From Microbispora corallina (GTDB lineage Bacteria > Actinomycetota > Actinomycetes > Streptosporangiales > Streptosporangiaceae): a stretch of 64,000 nt of DNA. This document shows, piece by piece, positions 17,291 through 26,192 of the stretch. The notes beneath the pieces were generated by a model. The model was not told where the DNA came from, searched no databases, and worked only from the letters and a program-made list of their open reading frames with translations. The stretch spans positions 22,065-86,064 of the forward strand of contig NZ_BOOC01000043.1 of assembly GCF_016863035.1 (NCBI RefSeq), written 5' to 3'. Position 1 is the first letter of the stretch. Each line of letters opens with the position of its first letter. The position numbers and the translations under genes were made by a program.

Positions 17291-18148
17291 ATGACCACCG
17301 ACACCGCACTCCGGCCCGCCCCCGCGCCCGGCTCCACGCCCGGCGCGGGGGCGCGGCCGCGCTCGCGCCTCTCCGGGGGCACCGCGACCGGCCTGGGCGC
17401 CGCGGTGCTCTACCTGAGCCTGATCGTGCTGATCCCGCTGGCCCTGGTGGTCTGGCGCTCCGCCGACCACGGCCCCGGCTACTTCTGGCGCGCGGTCACC
17501 ACCCCCGACGCCTGGGCGGCGCTCACGCTGACCATCGGCGCCTCGGTGATCGTCGCGCTGATCAACCTCGTCATGGGCACGCTCATCGCCTGGGTGCTGG
17601 TCCGCGACCGCTTCCCGGGCAAGGCGGTCGTCGACACCGTCATCGACCTGCCGTTCGCCCTGCCGACGATCGTGGCCGGCCTCGTGCTCCTCGCGTTGTA
17701 CGGCCCGGAGAGCCCACTCGGGATCAACCTGGCGTACAGCAGGGCGGGCGTGATGCTCGCGCTGCTGTTCGTCACGCTGCCGTTCGTCGTGCGGACGGTC
17801 CAGCCGGTGCTGCTCGAACTGGACGCGGACATGGAACAGGCGGCGGCCTCCCTCGGCGCCGGGCCGTTCCAGATCTTCCGGCGGATCATCCTGCCCAACC
17901 TGGTGCCCGCGATGCTGTCCGGCACGGCGCTCGCGTTCACCCGCTCGATCGCCGAGTTCGGCTCGACGGTCCTGATCTCGGGGAACCTCCCCTTCAAGAC
18001 CCAGGTCGCGGCGGTGAACATCTTCAGCCAGATCGAGGGGGACAACACCACGGGTGCGGCGGCGATCTCGACCGTGCTGCTCGTGGTGGCCCTGGTCGCG
18101 CTGATCTCGCTCGATCTCCTGCAACGCTGGGGGAACCGCCGTGGCTAA
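17291..18148 (+). CDS. cysT: Sulfate ABC transporter permease CysT
   Basis: 285 aa with six membrane helices after a Pro/Ala-rich cytoplasmic N-terminus of about 30 residues. The core includes DLPFALPTIVAGLVLLALYGP and an EAA loop (MEQAAASLGAGPFQIFRRIILPNLVPAM), both typical of CysT/CysU. It pairs with CysW to form the channel. The stop overlaps the cysW start by 8 bases, so the two are probably translated together. Confidence 0.92.
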   Translation: MTTDTALRPAPAPGSTPGAGARPRSRLSGGTATGLGAAVLYLSLIVLIPLALVVWRSADHGPGYFWRAVTTPDAWAALTLTIGASVIVALINLVMGTLIAWVLVRDRFPGKAVVDTVIDLPFALPTIVAGLVLLALYGPESPLGINLAYSRAGVMLALLFVTLPFVVRTVQPVLLELDADMEQAAASLGAGPFQIFRRIILPNLVPAMLSGTALAFTRSIAEFGSTVLISGNLPFKTQVAAVNIFSQIEGDNTTGAAAISTVLLVVALVALISLDLLQRWGNRRG

Positions 18149-18923
18149 GTACGCTCTGCGCGCGCTCGCCCTCGTCTATCTGCTGTTCCTGCTCGTGCTG
18201 CCGGTCGCGCTGATCGTCTGGCGGACGTTCGGGGACGGGTTCGGGCCGTTCGCCGAGGCGCTGACCTCGCCGTCGGCCCTGCACGCGTTCCAGGTCACGC
18301 TCACCGTGGCCGTCTGGGCCGTGGTGGCCAACACCCTGTTCGGAATCGGGGTGTCGATCCTGCTCGTCCGGCACTCGTTCCCCGGGAAGAGGCTGCTCAA
18401 CGCGTTCATCGACCTGCCGATGGCCGTCTCGCCGGTGGTCGTCGGGCTCGCGCTCATCCTCGTGTACGGCCGGTTCGCCCCGGTCGGCGGGCTGCTGGAG
18501 AGCTGGGGCATCCAGGTGATCTTCTCCACGCCGGGGATGGTGCTGGCCACGGTGTTCGTGTCGCTGCCGCTGGTCGTACGGGCCGTCGTGCCGGTGCTGG
18601 AGGAGCTGGGCGACGAGCAGGAGCAGGCCGCGCACACGCTGGGCGCGAGCCGGTTCCAGGCGTTCCTGCGCATCACCCTCCCCGGCATCCGCTGGGCCCT
18701 CGGCTACGGCGTGGTGCTCTGCCTGGCCCGCTCCCTCGGCGAGTACGGCGCGGTCGCGGTCGTCTCCGGCCGCCTGGTGGACCAGACCCAGACGCTCACG
18801 CTGTTCGTCGAGGAGCGCTTCCAGAACTTCGACCAGCCGGCCGCGTTCGCCGCGGCGACCGCCCTCGCGCTCATCGCGGTGGTCACCCTGCTGCTCACCA
18901 AGCTCCTGCGCCCGAAGGATTGA
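18141..18923 (+). CDS. cysW: Sulfate ABC transporter permease CysW
   Basis: 260 aa starting at GTG 18141 inside the end of cysT. Six helices; [20 protein letters not shown] and the EAA loop [23 protein letters not shown] mark the CysW type. A short C-terminus ends in [10 protein letters not shown]. Its partner is CysT. Confidence 0.92.
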   Translation: MAKYALRALALVYLLFLLVLPVALIVWRTFGDGFGPFAEALTSPSALHAFQVTLTVAVWAVVANTLFGIGVSILLVRHSFPGKRLLNAFIDLPMAVSPVVVGLALILVYGRFAPVGGLLESWGIQVIFSTPGMVLATVFVSLPLVVRAVVPVLEELGDEQEQAAHTLGASRFQAFLRITLPGIRWALGYGVVLCLARSLGEYGAVAVVSGRLVDQTQTLTLFVEERFQNFDQPAAFAAATALALIAVVTLLLTKLLRPKD

Positions 18924-18928
18924 CGCCC

Positions 18929-19894
18929 ATGGCCATCGAAGTACGAGACGTGAACAAGTCGTTCGGGACGACGCCCGTCCTGCGCGAGGTGTCCGTCGAC
19001 GTCGCGTCCGGGTCGCTGACGGCACTGCTCGGCCCGAGCGGCGGCGGCAAGTCCACGCTGCTGCGGGTCATCGCCGGGCTGGAGCAGCCCGACACCGGCA
19101 CCGTCCGCATCTCCGGCGTGGACGCGACCCGGCTGTCGCCGCAGCGACGCAACGTCGGCTTCGTCTTCCAGCACTACGCCGCCTTCAAGCACCTGTCCGT
19201 CTTCCGCAACGTGGCGTTCGGGCTGGAGATCCGCAAGCGGCCCAAGGACGAGATCCGCAAGCGGGTCATGGAGCTGCTGGAGCTCGTCCACCTGGAGAAG
19301 ATGGCCGACCGCTACCCCTCGCAGCTGTCCGGGGGCCAGCGCCAGCGGATGGCCCTGGCCCGGGCGCTCGCCGTGGAGCCCGAGGTCTTGCTGCTCGACG
19401 AGCCGTTCGGCGCCCTCGACGCGCAGGTCCGCAAGGAGCTGCGCACCTGGCTGCGCCGCCTGCACGACGAGGTGCACGTCACGACCGTCTTCGTCACCCA
19501 CGACCAGGAGGAGGCGATCGAGGTCGCCGACACGATCGTGGTCCTGGCGAACGGCGAGGTGGTGCAGGTCGGCAGCCCGGCCGACGTGTACGACAACCCC
19601 GCCAACCCGTTCGTGATGCGCTTCCTCGGCCCGGTCACCGAGATCGGCGGCAGCCTCGTCCGCCCGCACGACATCGAGATCAGCGTCGACCCGATCGAGG
19701 GCGGCACCCCCGCGACCGTCTCCCGCGTCGTACGGCTCGGCTTCGAGGTGCGAGTGGAGGTCGAGGTCGGCGGCCAGGAGGCCTGGGTCCAGGTGACCCG
19801 GGAGTTCGCCGACCGCCTCGGGCTCGAACCGGGGGACGCCGTCGTCGTCAGGCCCGCCCCCGGCGCCCGATCCCTGGCTCTCAGCGCCGTGTGA
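18929..19894 (+). CDS. cysA: Sulfate ABC transporter ATPase CysA
   Basis: 321 aa. Walker [10 protein letters not shown], signature LSGGQRQRM and Walker [12 protein letters not shown] are intact, with the switch histidine in [14 protein letters not shown]-type regulatory domain ends the protein (RPHDIEISV...). ATG 18929 is preferred over the in-frame TTG at 18920 because GAAGGA lies at normal distance before it. It is about 20-40 residues shorter than enterobacterial CysA, in the C-terminal domain. Confidence 0.92.
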   Translation: MAIEVRDVNKSFGTTPVLREVSVDVASGSLTALLGPSGGGKSTLLRVIAGLEQPDTGTVRISGVDATRLSPQRRNVGFVFQHYAAFKHLSVFRNVAFGLEIRKRPKDEIRKRVMELLELVHLEKMADRYPSQLSGGQRQRMALARALAVEPEVLLLDEPFGALDAQVRKELRTWLRRLHDEVHVTTVFVTHDQEEAIEVADTIVVLANGEVVQVGSPADVYDNPANPFVMRFLGPVTEIGGSLVRPHDIEISVDPIEGGTPATVSRVVRLGFEVRVEVEVGGQEAWVQVTREFADRLGLEPGDAVVVRPAPGARSLALSAV

Positions 19895-19897
19895 CAG

Positions 19898-20290
19898 ATG
19901 CGGCTATCCGCCCGGACGCAGTACGCCCTGCGCGCCGCCGCCGAACTCGCGGCGGCGCCGCCGGGACCGGTCCCCGCCGAGAAGATCGCGGCGGCCCAGG
20001 ACATCCCCCGCCGGTTCCTCGACAACATCCTTCTCCAGCTGCGCCGCGCCGGCCTGATCCACAGCCAGCGCGGCCCGGACGGCGGCTACTGGCTGGCCCG
20101 GCCGGCCACGGAGATCACCCTCGCCGACGTGATCGTGGTGGTGGAGGGCGTCTCCCAGGACAGCGAGCGGTTCCCCGGCGTCGCCGGGCCCCTGGCCAAC
20201 GTCTGGAGCGCGCTGCGCGAGTACGAGCACGCGACGCTCACGGAGATCACCCTGGCGCATATCGCCAGTGGTTCACTTCCGCCCCTTTAG
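19898..20290 (+). CDS. Rrf2-family regulator, probable controller of sulfate uptake
   Basis: 130 aa. The winged helix-turn-helix of Rrf2 proteins is clear (LSARTQYALRAAAELA, then IPRRFLDNILLQLRRAGLIHSQRGPDGGYWLARP). It contains no cysteine at all, so it cannot bind an iron-sulfur cluster as IscR or NsrR do; it is closer in kind to CymR, which senses cysteine status through a partner protein. It begins 3 bases after cysA and is the last gene of the operon, with an Rrf2-like inverted repeat at the operon promoter. Confidence 0.85.
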   Translation: MRLSARTQYALRAAAELAAAPPGPVPAEKIAAAQDIPRRFLDNILLQLRRAGLIHSQRGPDGGYWLARPATEITLADVIVVVEGVSQDSERFPGVAGPLANVWSALREYEHATLTEITLAHIASGSLPPL

Positions 20291-20343
20291 TTGTGGAAGA
20301 CTCCGCAATCAGTGAAATGTGCCAGGCGTAGAGGCAGGGCGGG

Positions 20344-21822
20344 ATGGGGACTGCTGGGCAGCTCATCGTCAAGCGGTACCAGCTGGTGCGCGCCCTCGGT
20401 CACGGCGGGACGGGCATCGTCTGGGAGGGCCACGACACACTGCTCGACCGTCCGGTCGCCGTCCGGGAGGTGCTGCTGCCCGACGGGCTGACCGAGACCC
20501 GCCGGCTCCAGCTCGCCCAGCGCGTCGCCCGCGAGGCCCGGCACGCCGAGCGGCTGCGCCACCCCCACGTCGCCGCGGTGTACGACGTGGCCGAGGAGGA
20601 CGGCGTCCCCTACGTGGTGATGGAGCTGGTCCGCTCCCGCTCGCTCGACGGGCTCGTGGCGAGCGACGGGCCGCTCGCGCCCGAGGCGGCGGCGCCGATC
20701 GCCCGCAAGGTGCTCGCCGCGCTCACCCACGCCCACGCCCACGGCGTACGGCACGGCGACGTCCGGCCGTCCAACGTCCTGATCGCGCACGACGGGCGGG
20801 TGCTGCTCGCCGACTTCGGCGTCGCGGCGCTGGCCGCCGATCCCGCCTTCGCCCGGACCTCGGCGCAGCGGTCGCCGGCCCACGGCGAACCGGTCAGCGC
20901 GACGCGCGGCGTGGTGGCGTTCCTCGCGCCGGAGCGGGCCGACGGCGGCCCGCTCACCGCCCCGGCCGACCTGTGGTCGCTCGGCGCCACCCTGCACTTC
21001 GCCCTGACCGGGCGGCCCCCCGGCGCCCGCGCGCAGGAGGAGGTACCCGAGGCGCTCCGGCCGGTCGTGTCCGGCCTGCTGGCCCGGGACCCGCGCAAAA
21101 GGCTCGACCCGGAGGAGGCCAACCGCGCCCTCGCGGCCCTGGAGCCGCCGCCCACGCCACCGGCGCCGCGCGTCCGGGAGAGCCGGACACGCCTGCTCGC
21201 GGGCGTCGCCCTGGCGGCGCTGGTCGCGGGCGGGGTGGGCGGCTGGGCCGTGCTGCGGCCGCATTCCGGCGCGTCCGCCGTCCCGGAGCAGCCGCTCGCC
21301 GCGACCGCCGCCGTCACCCCGGCGGCGCCGTCACCCTCGCCGTCCCCCAGCGCCGCGCGCCGGCTGAAGCTGAAGTGGTACGCGGCGCAGGCGGGCTGGC
21401 GGGCCGCCGTGCCGAAGGGCTGGACCCGCGAGGACGGCGACTACGCCGTCCGCTGGCTCGACCCGCGGGGAGCGGCCCAGCTCACCGTTGAGGTGACCGC
21501 CCAGAGCGGCACCGATCCCCTGGGAGCGCTCCACGAGGCCGAGGCGATCCTCTACCCGACGGTGAAGGGCTACCGGAAGCTGCGGCTCAGGTCCACCACC
21601 ACGCCGTACGGCCCGGCCGCCGACTGGGAGTTCTCCTGGACCCAGCGGAAGGCGTCGGCCCCCGACCACCTCGGCAAAGGCGTCGCCTACCACCAGTACC
21701 GCCGGGTGATCTCCACGCCCACGACGACGAGCGTGCTCACCTGGACGACCACGGCGGCCGACTGGGACCGGCTGCGTCCCACGCTCGTCAAGGCGTTCCA
21801 GATGTTCCAGCCGCCCGCCTGA
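20344..21822 (+). CDS. Membrane Ser/Thr protein kinase with altered catalytic lysines
   Basis: 492 aa. The kinase domain covers about residues 12-270: glycine loop LGHGGTGIVWEG, then a single membrane helix near 285-305 and an external domain of about 150 residues. The beta-3 lysine that binds ATP is Arg41 (VAVREV), and the catalytic-loop lysine is Arg141 in HGDVRPSN, where HRDxKPxN is usual. The catalytic aspartate (Asp139), Asn144 and the DFG aspartate (Asp157) remain. It may be a pseudokinase or a weak kinase that senses an external signal. A stem-loop follows the gene. Confidence 0.85.
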   Translation: MGTAGQLIVKRYQLVRALGHGGTGIVWEGHDTLLDRPVAVREVLLPDGLTETRRLQLAQRVAREARHAERLRHPHVAAVYDVAEEDGVPYVVMELVRSRSLDGLVASDGPLAPEAAAPIARKVLAALTHAHAHGVRHGDVRPSNVLIAHDGRVLLADFGVAALAADPAFARTSAQRSPAHGEPVSATRGVVAFLAPERADGGPLTAPADLWSLGATLHFALTGRPPGARAQEEVPEALRPVVSGLLARDPRKRLDPEEANRALAALEPPPTPPAPRVRESRTRLLAGVALAALVAGGVGGWAVLRPHSGASAVPEQPLAATAAVTPAAPSPSPSPSAARRLKLKWYAAQAGWRAAVPKGWTREDGDYAVRWLDPRGAAQLTVEVTAQSGTDPLGALHEAEAILYPTVKGYRKLRLRSTTTPYGPAADWEFSWTQRKASAPDHLGKGVAYHQYRRVISTPTTTSVLTWTTTAADWDRLRPTLVKAFQMFQPPA

Positions 21823-21837
21823 CAATCCTTTCCTCTT

Positions 21838-21866
21838 CCCCCGCCGCGTCCGCACCCCGGCGGGGG
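21838..21866 (+). terminator. Stem-loop after the kinase gene
   Basis: CCCCCGCCG (21838-21846) pairs perfectly with CGGCGGGGG (21858-21866), 15 bases past the kinase stop. It separates the kinase from the regulated ATPase gene that follows. Confidence 0.6.
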
Positions 21867-21895
21867 TCGCGCTGTGCCATGATTCCCGATGAAAG

Positions 21896-21910
21896 TGACA
21901 ACGGTTTTCA
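21896..21910. promoter_or_regulatory. Zur-box-like palindrome
   Basis: TGACAACGGTTTTCA matches the actinobacterial Zur pattern TGAAAATCATTTTCA at 11 of 15 positions, with both TGA/TCA ends intact. A wider inverted repeat, ATGAAA (21889-21894) and TTTCAT (21906-21911), overlaps it. It ends 23 bases before the GTG of the ATPase gene, where a bound zinc repressor could block transcription. Confidence 0.6.
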
Positions 21911-21933
21911 TGACCAGACTAGAGGAGACTCTC

Positions 21934-22866
21934 GTGCGGGTGGCCTTCGTCGGCAAGGGCGGGAGCGGGAAGACGACGCTGTCAGCGCTGTTCGCGCGCT
22001 ACGCGGCGCGGCGCGGTCCGGTGGTCGCGATCGACGCCGACATCAACCAGCACCTCGGCCTCGCGCTGGGCGCGGCCGAGATCCCGCGACCGCTCGGCGG
22101 CATGCTGACCGAGATCAAGGACTATCTGCGGGGGGACAACCCGCTGATCCGCGACGCGGCGTCGATGGTCAAGACGACCCCGCCCGGCCGCGGCTCCCGG
22201 CTGGTCAGGCTCGGCGACCCGTTCTTCCCGTCCTGCCGGGTGGCGGGCGTGTCCCTCATGGTGACCGGCCCGTTCGGCGAGGAGGACCTGGGGGTCGCCT
22301 GCTACCACTCGAAGGTCGGCGCGGTCGAGCTGTTCCTCAACCACCTGGTCGACGGCCCCGGCGAGTACGCCGTGGTGGACATGACGGCGGGCGCCGACTC
22401 GTTCGCCTCCGGCCTGTTCACCCGGTTCGACCTCACCTACCTCGTGGCCGAGCCGACGCGGCAGGGCGTCGGGGTCTACCGGCAGTACCGCGACCACGCG
22501 GCCGGCTTCGACGTGCCGATCGCCGTGGTCGGCAACAAGGTCCAGTCGCCCGGAGACGTCGACTTCCTGCGCGAGCACGTCGGCGACGCCCTGCTGACGT
22601 GGTTCGAGCACTCCCCGGCCGTCCGCGCGCTGGAGCAGGGGCGGCCGTTCGCGCTGGGCGACCTCGAACCCGCCAACCTCCGCGCTCTCGGCGCGCTGCT
22701 CGACCGCCTCGACCGCCAGCCGAAGGACTGGGACAGGTTCGGCAGGCAGGCGGCCGAGTTCCACCGCAGGAACGCCCTGACGTGGGCCAACCGCGCCGCC
22801 GGCGAGGACCTGACCGCCCAGATCGACCCCGGTTTCGTGTACGGCCCCGCGGTCGCCGCGCCCTGA
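21934..22866 (+). CDS. CooC/MinD-like ATPase, possible metal-centre maturation factor
   Basis: 310 aa. A deviant Walker A (GKGGSGKTT) at residues 6-14 and DADINQHLG place it with the SIMIBI ATPases such as CooC and MinD; VVDMTAGADSF looks like the second switch. GTG 21934 is chosen because AGAGGAG precedes it; in-frame ATGs at 21889 and 21910 lie in the palindrome. Two cysteines (SCRV, ACYH) are not in a CxC pattern. CooC-type proteins insert or deliver nickel to enzymes. The Zur-like box suggests that this one works in zinc or related metal handling, which is inference. It is monocistronic in appearance. Confidence 0.75.
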   Translation: MRVAFVGKGGSGKTTLSALFARYAARRGPVVAIDADINQHLGLALGAAEIPRPLGGMLTEIKDYLRGDNPLIRDAASMVKTTPPGRGSRLVRLGDPFFPSCRVAGVSLMVTGPFGEEDLGVACYHSKVGAVELFLNHLVDGPGEYAVVDMTAGADSFASGLFTRFDLTYLVAEPTRQGVGVYRQYRDHAAGFDVPIAVVGNKVQSPGDVDFLREHVGDALLTWFEHSPAVRALEQGRPFALGDLEPANLRALGALLDRLDRQPKDWDRFGRQAAEFHRRNALTWANRAAGEDLTAQIDPGFVYGPAVAAP

Positions 22867-22990
22867 CGCCGCGCCCTGACGCGCGACGCCGCCGCTGAGC
22901 CGCCGCCGCTGAGCCGCCGCCGCCGTGACGCCGCCGTGACGCCGCGCCCGTTCGCGCCGCCGCCGCCGCTGTGCCGCCGGCGCCCACCGA
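22867..22990. repeat. Low-complexity GCCGCC/GACGCC tract
   Basis: Between the ATPase stop and the next gene the sequence is built from imperfect repeats of GCCGCCGCTGA and GTGACGCC. No conserved gene or hairpin with a clear role was found. The tract may have grown by slippage. Confidence 0.6.
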
Positions 22991-23064
22991 CGTCGCCTCC
23001 GCATCAGATGGAGGCGGTCCCCCTCGGAACCACCGTCATGTCCGTCCCTCGGAGAGGAGAACCC

Positions 23065-23451
23065 ATGTCACTGACCGTTCCCGCCGGACTGCTCGGCCAG
23101 GCCCGTGGAGGCGAGGTCGACGACGAGGCGTTCGTCGCCTGCGTCCGCGACTCGCTGCCGTACGCCTGGGCCGTCATCAGCGAGCTCGTCGAGCGGCGCG
23201 GCCGCACGGGAGCCGAGTTCGCCGACAACCAGGTACCCCCGCCGGACGAGGCCGCCCGCGGCCAGCTCCTGCGGTGCCTGGCGAGCGACGCCATGCGCGG
23301 CGCCCTGGAACGGCACTTCGGCGTACGGCTGGCGTTCCAGAACTGCCACCGGGTGGCGGTGTTCCACCCGGCCGCCGCGGCCGCCCACGCCGAGTTCGTG
23401 ACGCCGCGCGCCCAGATCCTGAACCAGAGGCCCGACCTCGTCGACTGCTGA
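23065..23451 (+). CDS. SCO5389-family conserved protein
   Basis: 128 aa. The sequence follows the actinobacterial SCO5389 family along its whole length: SLTVPAGLLGQARGGEVDDEAF at the start, CVRDSLPYAWAVISELV, EFADNQVPPPDEAARGQLLR, and HFGVRLAFQNCHRVAVF. ATG 23065 follows GGAGAGGAG. The family has no assigned biochemical function; members are small, soluble and widely conserved in filamentous actinomycetes. It stands alone between the ATPase and the convergent response regulator. Confidence 0.85.
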   Translation: MSLTVPAGLLGQARGGEVDDEAFVACVRDSLPYAWAVISELVERRGRTGAEFADNQVPPPDEAARGQLLRCLASDAMRGALERHFGVRLAFQNCHRVAVFHPAAAAAHAEFVTPRAQILNQRPDLVDC

Positions 23452-23476
23452 CCGGCGCCGGGGGCGGTGGCCCGGT

Positions 23477-24163
23477 TCACACCGCCCCCGGACGTCCCGG
23501 CTCGGCGGAGCCGAATCCCACCCGCCGGGCCCTGACAATGGCCTGCCCCCGGTCGTCGACCCGCAACTTCGCGAAGATGCTGGAGACGTGGTTGCGCACG
23601 GTCTTCTCGCTGAGGACGAGACGGCGGGCGATCTCGGCGTTGTTCAGCCCGTCTGCCACCAGCCGCAGCACCTCGACCTCCCGGTCGGTGAGCTCGGGCA
23701 GGGGCCGGGCGGCCCGGCCTCCGGCGGGGGCGGCGGCGAAGTAGGCGAGGGCCCGCTCGGCGACACCGGCACCGAAGATCACCTCTCCGAGGTCGACGGT
23801 CCTGACCGCCCGGACGATGTGCTCCTGCTCCGCGCCTTTCACCAGATAGCCCCGGGCTCCCGCGCGCATCGCCGTGAACAGCGACTCGTCGTTGTCGAAC
23901 ATCGTGAGCACCAGCACCGCCACCTCGGGAAGCCGCCTGCGCAGTTCCCCGATCGCCTCGACGCCGTTCATGCCCGGCATGTCGAGGTCCAGCAGCACCA
24001 CGTCCACGCCCAGGTCGGCGGCGAGCTCGACGGCCGCCCGGCCGTCCGCCGCCTCCCCCACGACGACCAGCCCGTCCACGTCGGCGAGGGCCGCCCGCAG
24101 GCCGTACCTGAACATGGGGTGGTCATCGGCGATGAGCACCCTGATCGGCTCCCTGTTCGCCAC
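23477..24163 (-). CDS. NarL/LuxR-family response regulator
   Basis: 228 aa. The receiver domain holds the acidic pair in IADDHP, the phosphoryl aspartate in VVLLDLDMPG (about residue 55) and the lysine in GYLVKGA. A LuxR-type helix-turn-helix ends the protein (LTDREVEVLRLVADGLNNAEIARRL, then SEKTVRNHVSSI). GTG 24163 lies one base after the kinase stop, so it belongs to the same operon and is the obvious partner of that kinase. Confidence 0.92.
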   Translation of the reverse strand: MANREPIRVLIADDHPMFRYGLRAALADVDGLVVVGEAADGRAAVELAADLGVDVVLLDLDMPGMNGVEAIGELRRRLPEVAVLVLTMFDNDESLFTAMRAGARGYLVKGAEQEHIVRAVRTVDLGEVIFGAGVAERALAYFAAAPAGGRAARPLPELTDREVEVLRLVADGLNNAEIARRLVLSEKTVRNHVSSIFAKLRVDDRGQAIVRARRVGFGSAEPGRPGAV

Positions 24164-24164
24164 C

Positions 24165-26192
24165 TCATCCCTCCAGCCGCAGTGTCGCGAGGACCAGTGT
24201 GCCGCCGCCGCCGGCCGGGCCGACCTCACACGTGCCGCCGAGCTCGGCCGCCCGCTCCGCCATCGACCGCAGCCCGAGGCCCCGCCCCGTCCGCTCCGGC
24301 TCGACCCCGGTCCCGTCGTCCCGTACGGCCAGCCTGAGCATGCCCGCCTCGGCCGCCAGGCCGACCTCGCACACGCGGGCGTCCGCGTGCCGTGCCACAT
24401 TGGTCAGCGCCTCCAGCGCGATCCGGTAGGCCGCGAGCTCGACCGCCGGGACGAGCGGGGGCAGGTCGCCGGACACCGTGACGGTGATCGTCAGCGCGCC
24501 GCCCGTCCGGGCCGACAACGTGTCCGCGTGACGTCTCAGGGCCGCGACGAGCCCGAGGTCCGCGAGCCCCTCTGGACGGAGGTCGGCGACGAGGCGGCGG
24601 ACTTCGTCGAGGCCGCCCAGCACCTCGGACTCCAGACGTCCGAGCAGGTCGGCCGGTCCCGAGTCACCGACGGCCCGGCGTGCCGCGCCCAGGCCCAGAG
24701 CCACGCCGGCCAGCGTGGGGCCCAGGCCGTCGTGCAGGTCCCTGCGGATGCGGTGCCGCTCCTCCTCCCGGGCCGCCAGCACCCGGTCGCGGGAGCGCCG
24801 CAGATCACGCGTGAGCCGGACGCCGTCGGCCGCAGCGCCCGCGTGCCGGGCGAAGTCGTGCAGGAGACGCTCGTCGGCCGGTTCGAGCCCCCGCCGGCCC
24901 TCGCGCAGCCCGATCGTGAGGCGCCCCACGTCCTGGCCCGCGTGCCGGAGCCGCAGGTCGACGAGATCGGCGGGCGGCTCGCCGTACCGGGACGCGGGGG
25001 TGTCCTCGCCCTCAAGGGTCACCGCCGCGTACGGCAGGCGCAGACCGGTCGCCACCGTCCGGACGATGATCGGCAGCACCTCGTCGGGCGCGATGGCCCC
25101 CGAGAGCCGGCGCCCCAGATCCGTGATCGCGGTGTAGGGGTCGCGGCTGCGCCCGTAGAGGAGGCGGTCGACGGTCCGCTGGACGAGCGCCCTGGCGGGC
25201 GACAGCCCGAGGGCGATCACCACCGCGGCGGCCACGGCTCCGGTGCCCCCGCCTCCGACCACGGTCGAGGCGAGACCGACGAACAGCCCGAAGACCCCGG
25301 CGATCAGGACGGTCAGCGCGATGTACACCAGGGTGCGGCCGAGCAGGCGGTCGGCCTCGAACAGCCCGTGCCGGACCGTCGCGACGCCCAGGGCGATGGG
25401 GAAGAACCCCCACGCCGCGGCGGGGAGCAGCCCGGAGTGGCCCGGGACCAGCTGTGCCAGCAGGCCCACGAGGAAGGGGACGAAGAACCAGCCGATGCGG
25501 CGCCGCTCGGGCCCGTCCGCCCGTCGCATGCGCAGCAGCAGTCCCGCCGCGCCCGCCACACCGCACGCCGCCGCCAGGGCAAGCGAAGCAGCCGCCACCG
25601 CCGTCAGCGCCGGTTCGGCCGCGCGAGGCAGGGCGAGGGGATCGCTCCACCGCGGGAACTCCTCCCGCATCGGCGCGCCGGACATCACGATCGCGGCCGT
25701 GCCACAGGCGACGGCGACGACCCCCGCCCACAGCAGCGGACGCCACCGCCGCGAGGCGACCCTCCCGTCGGGGAAGAGCGGGGTGATGAACGCCGCCGCG
25801 AGCAGCATCCCGGGGAACCACACGTAGCCCCCGATGAAGGCGGCCACGGCCGCGAGCGGCGGCGGCGGAGTCCGCTGCGCGTACTGCGCGCCGAGCACGG
25901 ACAGCCCCTGGAGCTGTCCCTCCGCGACGAGGATCCAGCCCAGCGCGTGGCCCGGCCGGCCCCGCACGACAACGGCGCCGGCGGCGCCGAAGGACACGGC
26001 CACGACGGCCCCGGTCACCTCGTTCGCCGCGACAAGCCGCGCCGGCGTCTGCCCGTTCACCCGCGCGAGGACGGCCCACAGCAGCGCCTCGACCACGGCG
26101 GCGACGCCGAGGGACAGGGCCACGGTGGACCGGGCGGCCCGGCGGCCGGCGTCCGCGTGGACGGCGACCGCCGCCGGGCCGATAGAGGTCAT
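24165..26192 (-). CDS. Membrane histidine kinase (HisKA_3 type)
   Basis: 675 aa. About the first 300 residues are membrane helices. A GAF-like segment follows, then the dimerisation box with the phosphorylated histidine in RIRRDLHDGLGP and an HATPase_c domain with N-box NVARHADAR and G-box VRDDGTGVEP. It senses a signal in the membrane and phosphorylates the response regulator. ATG 26192 overlaps the upstream stop (ATGA); the open frame upstream to 26960 is not used. Confidence 0.9.
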   Translation of the reverse strand: MTSIGPAAVAVHADAGRRAARSTVALSLGVAAVVEALLWAVLARVNGQTPARLVAANEVTGAVVAVSFGAAGAVVVRGRPGHALGWILVAEGQLQGLSVLGAQYAQRTPPPPLAAVAAFIGGYVWFPGMLLAAAFITPLFPDGRVASRRWRPLLWAGVVAVACGTAAIVMSGAPMREEFPRWSDPLALPRAAEPALTAVAAASLALAAACGVAGAAGLLLRMRRADGPERRRIGWFFVPFLVGLLAQLVPGHSGLLPAAAWGFFPIALGVATVRHGLFEADRLLGRTLVYIALTVLIAGVFGLFVGLASTVVGGGGTGAVAAAVVIALGLSPARALVQRTVDRLLYGRSRDPYTAITDLGRRLSGAIAPDEVLPIIVRTVATGLRLPYAAVTLEGEDTPASRYGEPPADLVDLRLRHAGQDVGRLTIGLREGRRGLEPADERLLHDFARHAGAAADGVRLTRDLRRSRDRVLAAREEERHRIRRDLHDGLGPTLAGVALGLGAARRAVGDSGPADLLGRLESEVLGGLDEVRRLVADLRPEGLADLGLVAALRRHADTLSARTGGALTITVTVSGDLPPLVPAVELAAYRIALEALTNVARHADARVCEVGLAAEAGMLRLAVRDDGTGVEPERTGRGLGLRSMAERAAELGGTCEVGPAGGGGTLVLATLRLEG

